64,000 bases of DNA, taken from positions 302,882 to 366,881 of the forward strand of contig CP011806.1 of NCBI GenBank assembly GCA_001664505.1. The letters are read 5' to 3'. A program made the position numbers and the translations under genes. Positions 54,353-62,223 of this stretch are shown here, one piece after another. The stretch comes from Acidobacteria bacterium Mor1 (GTDB lineage Bacteria; Acidobacteriota; Polarisedimenticolia; Polarisedimenticolales; Polarisedimenticolaceae). Every line of letters begins with the position of its first letter. Position 1 is the first letter of the stretch. The notes under the pieces were generated by a model that was not told where the DNA came from, searched no databases, and saw only the letters and a program-made list of their open reading frames with translations.

Positions 54353-55576
54353 ATGAAGGTTCTTCAGTTCATCACGCGGCTCGACCTGGGTGGAGCCCAG
54401 GAGATCTGCCTGGATCTTTGCGAGCGGTTGATCCGCCGGGGGGACGAAGTACACCTCCTGACCGGTACCGGCGGCGAGTTGATCGACGACGCCCGCCGGA
54501 TGCCCGGCCTGACCCTTCACGCCTGGGACGACTGGCACCACGCCATCAAGCCGCTGAACGATCTGCGTTGTGCCGCTCGGCTGGCGGGCATGCTGCGCAA
54601 GGAGTCCTTCGACCTCTTGCACACCCATTGTTCCAAGGCGGGGCTCGTCGGCCGCCTGGCCGCGTTCGCCTCCGGCGCTCCCGACCGGGTCGTGCATCAC
54701 GTCCACGGTTGGTCGTTCAACCGCACCCAGACCCCGCTGCGCCACGGCCTCTATGCGGGGCTGGAACGGTTGGCCGCCCGGCGCGACTTCGTCCTGCTTT
54801 CCTGCTGTCACGCGACCAGCGAGCAGGGAGCGAAGCTGGGTATCGGCAGGGATGAGGATCGCCGGGTCGTGGTCAACGCCATCGATCGGCGGGAGAACCT
54901 GCGGCGCCGAGATCGCCGGGCGATTCGCCGACGGCTCGGCATCGGCCGCCGGGAGTGCCTGTTCCTGCAGCTGGGCAACCTCAAGCCCCAGAAGGACCCG
55001 CTGACCTTTGCCCGGGCTGCCTGCATCGCCGGCAAGGAAGCCCATCGCGCGGTGTTCCGTATCGCGGGAGACGGTCCGTTGCGCCGGCAGACCCTGGACA
55101 TCGCCCGGTCCGGCGGCCTGGGAGATCGTTTTGCGGTGATGGGTTGGCGGACCGACGTGGCCGACCTGCTCGCCGCCGCCGACGTGATGGTGTTGGCCAG
55201 CCGCTTCGAGGGCCTGCCGATGGCCCTGCTGCGGGGCATGGCTGCGGAGCTTCCGGTGATCGCCACCGCGGTGGACGGCACCCCCGAGGCGGTGGCCGAC
55301 GGACACAACGGCATCTTGGTCCCCGCGGAAGATCCCGAGGCGACCGCGGCCGCCATGGTGCGGTTGGCCCTCGATCCGCGGGAGCGCCGGCGCATGGGGC
55401 AGGCGGGGCGCCGCCGTTCGGAACTCTTCACCGCCGACCGGGCGGCTGCCGAGACCCTCGCGGTCTACGACAGCGCTCCGTTGCGGGGGCGGGGCGCCGA
55501 CGCCCGGCGCATCGTGGCCGCCCGGGACCGGGCACGCCGACCGACGGTGACCGCCGGGGGAGGCATTCACTCATGA
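54353..55576 (+). CDS. Glycosyltransferase family 4
   Basis: A 407-residue GT-B protein. It begins MKVLQFITRLDLGGAQEICL, the usual GT4 opening, with HTHCSKAGLVGRLAAF in the acceptor domain. The donor domain has LFLQLGNLKPQKDPLTFARA, RIAGDGPLRRQTLDIA and the end motif ASRFEGLPMALLRGMAAELP. It is the last clear glycan gene; its stop overlaps the ABC transporter ATPase start (ATGA), so the pil-type transporter may share its transcript. Confidence 0.92.
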   Translation: MKVLQFITRLDLGGAQEICLDLCERLIRRGDEVHLLTGTGGELIDDARRMPGLTLHAWDDWHHAIKPLNDLRCAARLAGMLRKESFDLLHTHCSKAGLVGRLAAFASGAPDRVVHHVHGWSFNRTQTPLRHGLYAGLERLAARRDFVLLSCCHATSEQGAKLGIGRDEDRRVVVNAIDRRENLRRRDRRAIRRRLGIGRRECLFLQLGNLKPQKDPLTFARAACIAGKEAHRAVFRIAGDGPLRRQTLDIARSGGLGDRFAVMGWRTDVADLLAAADVMVLASRFEGLPMALLRGMAAELPVIATAVDGTPEAVADGHNGILVPAEDPEATAAAMVRLALDPRERRRMGQAGRRRSELFTADRAAAETLAVYDSAPLRGRGADARRIVAARDRARRPTVTAGGGIHS

Positions 55577-56553
55577 GCGTGATGTCCCCGCGACCCGAGA
55601 GCTCCGGGAGCCGGGCCGCAGACCCCGGCTCGGCCGCGATCCGCATTCGCGGGCTGGCCAAGGCGTTCCCGGGACATCTGGGAATCGGACGCAAGGTGGC
55701 GCTCCCCGGGCTCGATCTCGACGTGCCCTCAGGGGAGATCTTCGGCTTGCTGGGCCCCAACGGCGCGGGCAAGACCACGACCCTCAAACTGCTGCTGGGG
55801 CTCTTGCGCCCCGATGCCGGCGAGATCGAGGTGTTCGGCCTGCCGCATACCGCGGCCGAGGCCCGGGCACGGCTCGGGTTCCTCCCGGAGAACCCGTACT
55901 TCTACGACTATCTGACCGCCGAGGAGTTCCTCGACTTCTACGGGCGGCTCCACGGCCTCGACGCCTCCGAGCGAGGTGACCGGGTGCAGCGAGCGTTGCG
56001 GCGGGTCGGAATGGAAGGCCGGGGCAAGACACCGCTGCGCCAGTGTTCCAAGGGCATGGTGCAGCGAGTCGGTCTGGCTCAGGCGATTCAACACGACCCG
56101 CAGCTGGTGATCCTCGACGAGCCGATGTCCGGCCTCGACCCGATCGGACGGCGGCAGGTGCGCGACCTGATCCAGGAGTTGAAGGCCGAGGGCAAGACGG
56201 TCTTCTTCTCGAGCCACATCCTGCAGGACGCCGAACTGCTCTGCGATCGCATCGCGATCCTGGAGAAGGGGAGCCTGCGCTTCAGCGGCGCCCTGCGCGA
56301 GTTGCTTCCGAGTCAGATCCGTGGCTTCGAGGTGACGCTGCGGGGCGCCAACCTGGAGAACCTGCCCGCCGAACATCTGTGGGCCGGCGAGGAGGAGACC
56401 ACCCTGCTGGTCGCCGACGCGGTGGAGCTGGAACGCCTGCTCGCCGAGTGCCGCAGCCGGGAGTTGCTGGTGGTCTCGATCTGGCAGCGGCGGGAAAGTC
56501 TCGAAGACCTGTTCCTGCGGGAACTCGGCCAGGAGCCGGGAGGGGAGTCTTGA
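55573..56553 (+). CDS. ABC transporter ATPase, PilH-like
   Basis: A 326-residue ATP-binding subunit. Walker A is GLLGPNGAGKTTTLKLLLG, the signature is the variant CSKGMVQRVGLAQ, and Walker B is LVILDEPMSGLDPIG with the H-loop FSSHILQDAE. This is the ABC-2 (NatA/GldA-type) group. In Myxococcus xanthus an ABC transporter (pilG-pilH-pilI) lies between pilA and pilD, and this gene takes the same place relative to the prepilin peptidase. The substrate is unknown; the Myxococcus genes are needed for pilus export. The start overlaps the glycosyltransferase stop. Confidence 0.88.
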   Translation: MSVMSPRPESSGSRAADPGSAAIRIRGLAKAFPGHLGIGRKVALPGLDLDVPSGEIFGLLGPNGAGKTTTLKLLLGLLRPDAGEIEVFGLPHTAAEARARLGFLPENPYFYDYLTAEEFLDFYGRLHGLDASERGDRVQRALRRVGMEGRGKTPLRQCSKGMVQRVGLAQAIQHDPQLVILDEPMSGLDPIGRRQVRDLIQELKAEGKTVFFSSHILQDAELLCDRIAILEKGSLRFSGALRELLPSQIRGFEVTLRGANLENLPAEHLWAGEEETTLLVADAVELERLLAECRSRELLVVSIWQRRESLEDLFLRELGQEPGGES

Positions 56554-57341
56554 GCGCCCCCGCCGCCACCGCGGCCTGGTCCGCGATCCGCGCCATCGCC
56601 CTCAACACCTTTCGCGAGGCGATTCGCGACCGCATCCTCTATCTGCTGCTGGTCTTCGCGTTGCTGTTGATCGGGGCGTCCCGTCTGCTCTCGATGCTGA
56701 CCGTGGGCAGCGAGGACAAGATCATCAAGGATCTCGGACTCTCCGCGATCTCGGTGTTCGGGGTGCTGACCGCGGTCTTCGTCGGTGTCTCGATCGTGTT
56801 CAAGGAGATCGAGAAGCGGACGGTCTTCACGCTGCTCTCATGCCCGGTGCGGCGCTGGCACTTCATCGCCGGCAAGTACGCCGGGCTGCTGAGCGTGCTC
56901 GGCCTGATCGTCGTGGTGATGTCCGGTGCGCTCTGCGCGTTGCTGGCGCTCCGGGGTGAAGCCTTCCTGCCGCTATTGCCCGCGATCCTGCTGATCTTCT
57001 TCGAGCTGGCGATGGTCACCGCATTCGCGATCCTGTTCTCGACCCTGACCAACCCGATGTTGGCGGCGCTGTGGACCTTCGTGGCCTACGTCGTCGGGCA
57101 TCTGACCTGGAGCCTGGAACTGCTGCAGGCGCGGATGCCCGAGGGGCCCGGGCGGGTCCTCTGCGACGTGCTGTACACCGTGTTGCCCAACCTCGAATGG
57201 CTCAACGTTCGCGGTGAGGCGGTGCGCGGCGCACTGCCCGCAACCGAGCATCTGATCGGCGCCTCGGCCTACGGCGTGTGCTACGCCCTGGCGGTGCTGG
57301 TCGTCGCCTGCATGGTCTTCGAGCGCAAGGAGTTCATCTGA
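56550..57341 (+). CDS. ABC-2 type permease, PilI-like
   Basis: A 263-residue membrane protein with about six helices (ILYLLLVFALLLIGASRLL, LIVVVMSGALCALLAL, LAMVTAFAILFSTLTNPMLA). The stretch IEKRTVFTLLSCPVRRWHFI is typical of ABC-2 permeases. The start is a TTG at 56550, with AGGGGAG just before it, and overlaps the ATPase stop. Together with the ATPase it forms a transporter that corresponds in place to Myxococcus PilH/PilI. Confidence 0.88.
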   Translation: MSAPAATAAWSAIRAIALNTFREAIRDRILYLLLVFALLLIGASRLLSMLTVGSEDKIIKDLGLSAISVFGVLTAVFVGVSIVFKEIEKRTVFTLLSCPVRRWHFIAGKYAGLLSVLGLIVVVMSGALCALLALRGEAFLPLLPAILLIFFELAMVTAFAILFSTLTNPMLAALWTFVAYVVGHLTWSLELLQARMPEGPGRVLCDVLYTVLPNLEWLNVRGEAVRGALPATEHLIGASAYGVCYALAVLVVACMVFERKEFI

Positions 57342-58189
57342 TGCGCCGGGGGCTGGCGATCCTGCTGCTGCTGTCGGCCTCGGCCGGGGCCTTCGGCTCC
57401 CGGGCCTGGCTGGAGCAGCGGGTCGAACCGCCCGAGGCCGCCGAGGAACTGCTCTACCTGCCCAACGGCAAGCATCTACGGATGATGAGCCTGGGGCATG
57501 GGTCGCTGCTGGCCGACTGGATCTACATCTGGTCGCTGCAGTACTACTCGAACTATGAGCGACAGGATCGCTATCGCTACGTCGAACACATCTTCGGCGA
57601 TGTGATCGCCGAGCTGGACCCGCACTACATCGACGCCTACTGGATGGGCGCGCTGATCATGATCGTCGAGGGACGCGACCTCGAGGGAGGGCTGCGTCTG
57701 CTGGAAAAGGGGGCGGCGGCCAATCCCGAATCCTGGATCCTGCCCTATCTCGCCGGTTGGGAGTGCTACCGGGCCGAGCAGGTCGAACGCTCGGTGGGCT
57801 ACTTCAACCAGGCTGCCGAGACGCCGGGGGCTCCGGTACACGTGCGGCGCATGCAGGCCGGCGTCACTGCCCGCTCGGGTGAACCCCGTCAGGCCCTGGC
57901 GATCTGGCAGGAGGTGCTGGCCGACCCGCAGAGCGATTCGGCGACACGGGCTCTGGCCCGGCGCAAGGTCGCTGCACTGCAGGTCACCGTGGACCTGGAG
58001 AATCTCGACCGGGCGATCCAGGCGTTTCGCACCCGCACCGGCCGGCCGCCGCGGGAACTGGGCGAATTGCGCCGGAGCGGGGTGCTCACCGAGCTGCCCG
58101 CCGACCCGGAAGGCAAGCCGTACCGCTATGATCCGCTGACCGGCGAAGTCAGCACCGGCGCCGGCCGGGTACTCGGGAGCGGCACATGA
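57341..58189 (+). CDS. TPR-like membrane-anchored protein with a pseudopilin-like tail
   Basis: A 282-residue protein with an N-terminal hydrophobic anchor (GLAILLLLSASAGAF), then LADWIYIWSLQYYSNYE and TPR-like helices (GGLRLLEKGAAANPESW, SVGYFNQAAETPGAPVHVRR). The C terminus (FRTRTGRPPRELGELRRSG, LPADPEGKPYRYDPLTGEV) resembles the small beta domain of GspG-type pseudopilins. By position it matches the third component of the Myxococcus pilG-pilH-pilI set, but similarity to PilG is not shown. Start and stop both overlap neighbours (TGATG and ATGA), so it is translationally coupled to the permease and pilD. Confidence 0.75.
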   Translation: MRRGLAILLLLSASAGAFGSRAWLEQRVEPPEAAEELLYLPNGKHLRMMSLGHGSLLADWIYIWSLQYYSNYERQDRYRYVEHIFGDVIAELDPHYIDAYWMGALIMIVEGRDLEGGLRLLEKGAAANPESWILPYLAGWECYRAEQVERSVGYFNQAAETPGAPVHVRRMQAGVTARSGEPRQALAIWQEVLADPQSDSATRALARRKVAALQVTVDLENLDRAIQAFRTRTGRPPRELGELRRSGVLTELPADPEGKPYRYDPLTGEVSTGAGRVLGSGT

Positions 58190-58998
58190 GTCCATTCATC
58201 GAACCCTTTGCCTCGATCTGGTGGTTCGTGCTGGGCACGGTGATCGGCAGTTTCCTCAACGTTTGCATCTACCGGCTGCCTCGCGATCTGAGCATCGTCA
58301 GCCCGGGGTCGGCCTGCCCTGCGTGCGGCACGCCGGTCAAGTGGTACCAGAACATCCCGGTCCTCTCCTGGATCATGCTGCGGGGCAAGTGCGCCCACTG
58401 CGGTACCGGCATCTCGCTGCGCTACCCCTTCGTCGAGCTGTTCAGCGGGGTGATCGTCCTCGTCACCTGGCTCTACTTCGGTCCGAGCCTGGGTTTCGCC
58501 ATCGCCGCGCCCTTCGCCCTGGCGATGCTGGTGCTGTTCTTCACCGACTACGACCTCAAGCTGCTTCCCGACGCGATCACCCTGACCGGTTTCGTGACCG
58601 GCATGGCGGTGGCGTGGTGGAACCCGTTCCTCGAGGGGCAGGGGTTGGAGCGTATCTGGTGGGCGCTGGTCGGGGCCTGTCTCGGGTCGGGCTTCCTCTG
58701 GGCAACCGGCGCGATCTACGGACGGCTGCGCGGTGTCGAGGCGATGGGCATGGGCGACGTCAAGATGATGGCGCTGGTCGGCGCCTTCACCGGTTGGCAA
58801 GGGGTGTTGTTCACGATCTTCGGTGCGTCGGTGGTGGGTGCGGTCGTGGGGGTCGCGTTGGTGCCGCTACGCGGCCGTTCGATGCAGGACACGTTGCCCT
58901 TCGGCTGCTTCCTGGCGCCGGCCGCGGTGGTGGCGATGCTCTACGCCCGGGATCTGATCGCCTGGTACCTGCGCATGGTATTGCCGCCCACGATCTGA
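58186..58998 (+). CDS. pilD: Prepilin peptidase / N-methyltransferase PilD
   Basis: Membrane aspartyl protease (270 residues) that cuts and N-methylates pilins. The N-terminal methyltransferase part has VIGSFLNVCIYRLP and the zinc-binding pairs Cys44/Cys47 and Cys69/Cys72. The catalytic aspartates lie in FTDYDLKLLPD and in GMGDVKMMALVG (the GxGD motif). Position next to the minor pilins fits. The start ATG overlaps the upstream stop. Confidence 0.96.
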   Translation: MSPFIEPFASIWWFVLGTVIGSFLNVCIYRLPRDLSIVSPGSACPACGTPVKWYQNIPVLSWIMLRGKCAHCGTGISLRYPFVELFSGVIVLVTWLYFGPSLGFAIAAPFALAMLVLFFTDYDLKLLPDAITLTGFVTGMAVAWWNPFLEGQGLERIWWALVGACLGSGFLWATGAIYGRLRGVEAMGMGDVKMMALVGAFTGWQGVLFTIFGASVVGAVVGVALVPLRGRSMQDTLPFGCFLAPAAVVAMLYARDLIAWYLRMVLPPTI

Positions 58999-59096
58999 CC
59001 GGATCGTTCGCCGGCGGACGGCGCCGTCGCGGTTGTCACGCATCCAGCGGTTCCCCTGATCGAAAGTGCTCCGGTTCGTCGCCGTGTCTTGCCGGC

Positions 59097-59552
59097 ATGT
59101 CCCTCGCAGTATGCCGGGGCATGCGAGGTTTCACCCTGGTCGAGTCCCTGGTCGCCCTGTCGCTCATGGCTGGCGTGCTGCTGTCCACCGCCGCACTGCT
59201 GGCGTGGGGTGAGCGGCGCCTTGCGGCCGGGCGCCGCTCGTCGATCGCCATGGCCGCGGCGAACTCGGTAACCGAGTCCCTGCAGAGCGAGCCCTACCAT
59301 CATCTCTACACCGCCCTCGGTGGGGCATCTCACGGCCGCCTGCTGCAGGTGGACAGCCGGCGGGATGCGGCGGCCGCGCGCTGGTCACCGCTGGTCGGGG
59401 AACTCCCCGACGGTTTCGTCACGGTCCGGGTCGAAGCCTTGCCCGGCGGTGACTCCTTCCTTGCCAGCCGCGGCCTGCGGGTCACGGTGCAGGTCGGATG
59501 GCGCGGCGGCAGGCGCCAGCGGGAGGTGCGATTGTGCACGGTGCGTCAATGA
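59097..59552 (+). CDS. Minor pilin, PilV/GspI-like
   Basis: A prepilin-like protein of 151 residues. A short leader ends in Gly, followed by FTLVESLVALSLMAGVLLST with Glu at +5 of the mature form. The start at 59097 gives a leader of 11 residues (MSLAVCRGMRG); the ATG at 59121 would leave only three and is less likely. The C terminus holds a beta segment (LRVTVQVGWRGGRRQREVRL) as in GspI/PilV. It overlaps the next gene (ATGA), making a three-gene minor-pilin operon. Confidence 0.85.
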   Translation: MSLAVCRGMRGFTLVESLVALSLMAGVLLSTAALLAWGERRLAAGRRSSIAMAAANSVTESLQSEPYHHLYTALGGASHGRLLQVDSRRDAAAARWSPLVGELPDGFVTVRVEALPGGDSFLASRGLRVTVQVGWRGGRRQREVRLCTVRQ

Positions 59553-60358
59553 GCCGGGGGGTGGCCTACGCGGAGCTCCTGGTGGCGTTGGCCCTGAGCA
59601 CGCTCCTCTGGTTGACGGTGCTGACCCTGTTCGATCGCATGCAGCGGCTCCATCGGGCGGCCGGCCGCACCGCGGAGGTCCAGTGGGCTGCGCGTGCGGC
59701 CATGGATCACTTGCGGGCGGAACTGCGGCTCGCCGGTCTCGGGGTGCGGGCGGCGCGCGGCGGGGACGAGGTGCTGGAATTCGCCGGTCCGACGGCGGTG
59801 GTCTTTCGCGGAGACCTGGACGGAGACCGGCCGGAGTCCCGCGTCCCCGAGGATCTCCTCTCGGCAGGCGGCGCCGTGCCGGTCCCGGTCGGCAACGACG
59901 AGATCGTCGGCTACGTGTTGAGCGCCGACGGCCCGCGGGGGCCGGACCTCTTGAGTTTCTCGGCAGACGTGGTTCCCGGGCAGCGGGACGGCCGCGACGA
60001 CCCGGTCGAGGTGGATCGGGTCGATCTGGGCCAGAGCGCGCCGCCGTACACCCTCTACCGGGTACACGTCGACAACGATCCGGCGAGGTACGGCTCACGG
60101 GGTTTTATTCGACGAACGCCGGTGATCGACCACGTGGTGCGCTTCCGCCTGCGTTATCGGGATGCCCTCGGCCGAGAGTTGGACATGACCGCGGTAGGCG
60201 GCGAGGAGTCGGCGGCTGCCCGGGCCCGGCGGGACGCGGTTCGCAGCGTCGAACTGGAGCTGGTGGTCTCCCACGCTCGAGGTGGGGGCCGTCGGGTGCG
60301 CATCCGTTCCTCGGTAAGCCCCCGGGGGTTGGCCTTTCCGGGTGGGGTAGCGCGATGA
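59549..60358 (+). CDS. Minor pilin, PilW/GspJ-like
   Basis: A 269-residue protein. The leader is only MSRG, followed by VAYAELLVALALSTLLWLTV, with Val in place of the usual Phe at +1 and Glu at +5. The rest resembles PilW-type minor pilins: AARAAMDHLRAELRLAGLG is the usual helix, and a large beta domain follows. One acidic loop (GDLDGDRPESRV) could bind calcium. The ATG at 59549 overlaps the stop of the preceding gene; the longer frame from 59498 is not credible. It is probably part of the pilus-tip complex. Confidence 0.82.
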   Translation: MSRGVAYAELLVALALSTLLWLTVLTLFDRMQRLHRAAGRTAEVQWAARAAMDHLRAELRLAGLGVRAARGGDEVLEFAGPTAVVFRGDLDGDRPESRVPEDLLSAGGAVPVPVGNDEIVGYVLSADGPRGPDLLSFSADVVPGQRDGRDDPVEVDRVDLGQSAPPYTLYRVHVDNDPARYGSRGFIRRTPVIDHVVRFRLRYRDALGRELDMTAVGGEESAAARARRDAVRSVELELVVSHARGGGRRVRIRSSVSPRGLAFPGGVAR

Positions 60359-62205
60359 ACCAGCGCGGTGCTGCCCTCGTCATCGTGCTGGCCATCTCCG
60401 CGTTGTTGCTGGCGTTGGCCCTCGCCCTGGTTTCCGCAGCCGAGATCGACGAGCGTATCGCGTCCAACGAACAGCTCGAGGCTCGGGCCTCGGCCCTCGG
60501 CCGATCGGTGCTCGACGAGGTTCGCCGCTGGTTCGAGCAGCAGGGTGCCGGTCCGCTGTTGCGGCCGGCGGAGTCCGTGTTCGACCTCAGTCAGAGACGG
60601 ATCGAGCATGACGGGGATCCCGCCACCCCCGCCGTTCTCCAGGATGGCGGCAGCTGGCCCCGCTACAAACAGGGAGTGGACCGCAATGCCGACGGTCTCC
60701 CGGATCTGTTCCGCCCCTGGGCTTCCGACTCGCTCACCGACCGGCTTGCGGGGACGCCCGGCGGTCCCGACCTGGTGATCGACAGGAGGCACTCGGCAGG
60801 TGCCGCGGCCTACCTCGATCACCTCGTCGACGTGTTGCTGGGTGACGAGACGGAGATCGCCGGGGTGCACCTGAGCATCCTGCGCGTCGATATCTGGGGG
60901 CCTGCCTGGGCAGCCGCGGCGGGCGGGCCGGCGGCGGAAGGGCAGGGCACCATCCGGGTGGTCAGTCGCGTGGTCATCGGCGGCCGGGTTCGAGCCGAAG
61001 TGCAGAGGATCGCCGGATTGCGTCGACTGCCTTCTGCGATCTCTGCGCCGGGTCCGCGTGCGATGCTCGCATCCTGCGGGGATCTGACCTGGCCCTCGGG
61101 GAGCCGCTTGCGTTTCGGCACCGTTGCGGCGGCGGGTTCGGTGAACCTGCCTGCCGGCCATGAGTCGTGGCCTGCCGGTTGGCCCCGGGTTCTGCCTGCG
61201 ACGGCCGAGGTCGATCGCCTGTGGGGCCATGACGATCCGGCCCGCTTCGCCGCGCTGCGGGATCGGCTGTTCTCGACGGCAGCGCCCCTGGAGGACCCTT
61301 GGCTTCGCGTGCTGGCCGGAGGGAGTCTCTCGAGCGCTCCTGCCGGGGCCCAACCCTGGCCCTTCAGCTGGTCGCCGGGGGATCCCCCGGGGCCGGGGAG
61401 CCATACCCATCACGGAATCGCCGGGGAGGACGCCCATCACGCCAACATCTTCCAGGGTGTCGCCGCCCTCGGCTGCGAAGCCGACTCCTACCGCCTGTGG
61501 AAGGGGATCGCGGGGGCCGGGCATCGGGATGCCCGCTACTTCGCCTGGGTCGACGGAGATCGGTTCATCGAACACTCCGGCGGTGCGGTGCGTTCCTTTC
61601 GTGAGATCACCGACCAGGCCGAGGGGGTGCTGTTCTTCGATACCGCCGACGGTCGAGTCCCTCGCGACGACGATGGTGACGGCGTTGCGGACAACCTGAC
61701 CCCGCCGATTCGGATCGCGGGAGGGCTGTACGGATTCCGCGGGGTGTTGATCGTCCACACCCGGGATTTCCAGCTCGACGCCGTGAGCGGCCGGAGGGTC
61801 GTGGAGCTACGCGCCCCGGGCGAGCCGTTTCAGGACAGCGACGGGAACGGCCGCCACGACCCGGGCGAACCCTGGCTCAATCTCGACTACGGCCTCGATC
61901 CGGACGGCAGTCCCAGGGCCGATCCGCTGGATAGCTACGCCGACCCGGGAGCGGGGAGCGGTCCGATGCGCAACCGCGCCGGTCCGGCCTGGACCGTCCA
62001 CGCCGCCGTTCACGGGGAGCTGCGGGTTCACGGGCGGTTTCGGATGGGCCAGGCGGTCATCGTCGGCAGGATCCTGGCAGGGCAGGTCGACGGGGATCCC
62101 CATACGGCGACCGGGCTCCGGCTTTTCGCCGATACGGCGCCTGACGGTCCGGCCGGGATAGGTGACCCCGGGGGGCCCCGCTGGGCCCTACAGGGCCTGC
62201 GTTGA
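60355..62205 (+). CDS. Large PilX/GspK-like minor pilin with calcium-loop motifs
   Basis: A 616-residue protein, much larger than PilX (about 170-200). The N terminus (MNQRGAALVIVLAISALLLA) is of the PilX type, in which GAAL replaces GFTL. The body contains three EF-hand-like acidic loops: Asp109-x-Asn111-x-Asp113 (DRNADGLPD), Asp438-x-Asp440-x-Asp442 (DDDGDGVAD) and Asp494-x-Asp496-x-Asn498 (DSDGNGRHD). Such loops occur in PilY1-type tip adhesins. No PilY1 gene is visible here, so this protein may take part of that role. It overlaps the PilW-like gene by ATGA and ends 18 bases before the next gene. Confidence 0.8.
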   Translation: MNQRGAALVIVLAISALLLALALALVSAAEIDERIASNEQLEARASALGRSVLDEVRRWFEQQGAGPLLRPAESVFDLSQRRIEHDGDPATPAVLQDGGSWPRYKQGVDRNADGLPDLFRPWASDSLTDRLAGTPGGPDLVIDRRHSAGAAAYLDHLVDVLLGDETEIAGVHLSILRVDIWGPAWAAAAGGPAAEGQGTIRVVSRVVIGGRVRAEVQRIAGLRRLPSAISAPGPRAMLASCGDLTWPSGSRLRFGTVAAAGSVNLPAGHESWPAGWPRVLPATAEVDRLWGHDDPARFAALRDRLFSTAAPLEDPWLRVLAGGSLSSAPAGAQPWPFSWSPGDPPGPGSHTHHGIAGEDAHHANIFQGVAALGCEADSYRLWKGIAGAGHRDARYFAWVDGDRFIEHSGGAVRSFREITDQAEGVLFFDTADGRVPRDDDGDGVADNLTPPIRIAGGLYGFRGVLIVHTRDFQLDAVSGRRVVELRAPGEPFQDSDGNGRHDPGEPWLNLDYGLDPDGSPRADPLDSYADPGAGSGPMRNRAGPAWTVHAAVHGELRVHGRFRMGQAVIVGRILAGQVDGDPHTATGLRLFADTAPDGPAGIGDPGGPRWALQGLR

Positions 62206-62207
62206 GG

Positions 62208-62216
62208 TGCTAAACT
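62208..62216 (+). promoter_or_regulatory. Extended -10 box before the NtrC-like gene
   Basis: TGCTAAACT matches TGnTAnnnT. The hexamer ends seven bases before the ATG at 62224, so transcription would start at or next to the start codon. No -35 box or ribosome binding site is seen. Confidence 0.45.
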
Positions 62217-62223
62217 CGCCCCG

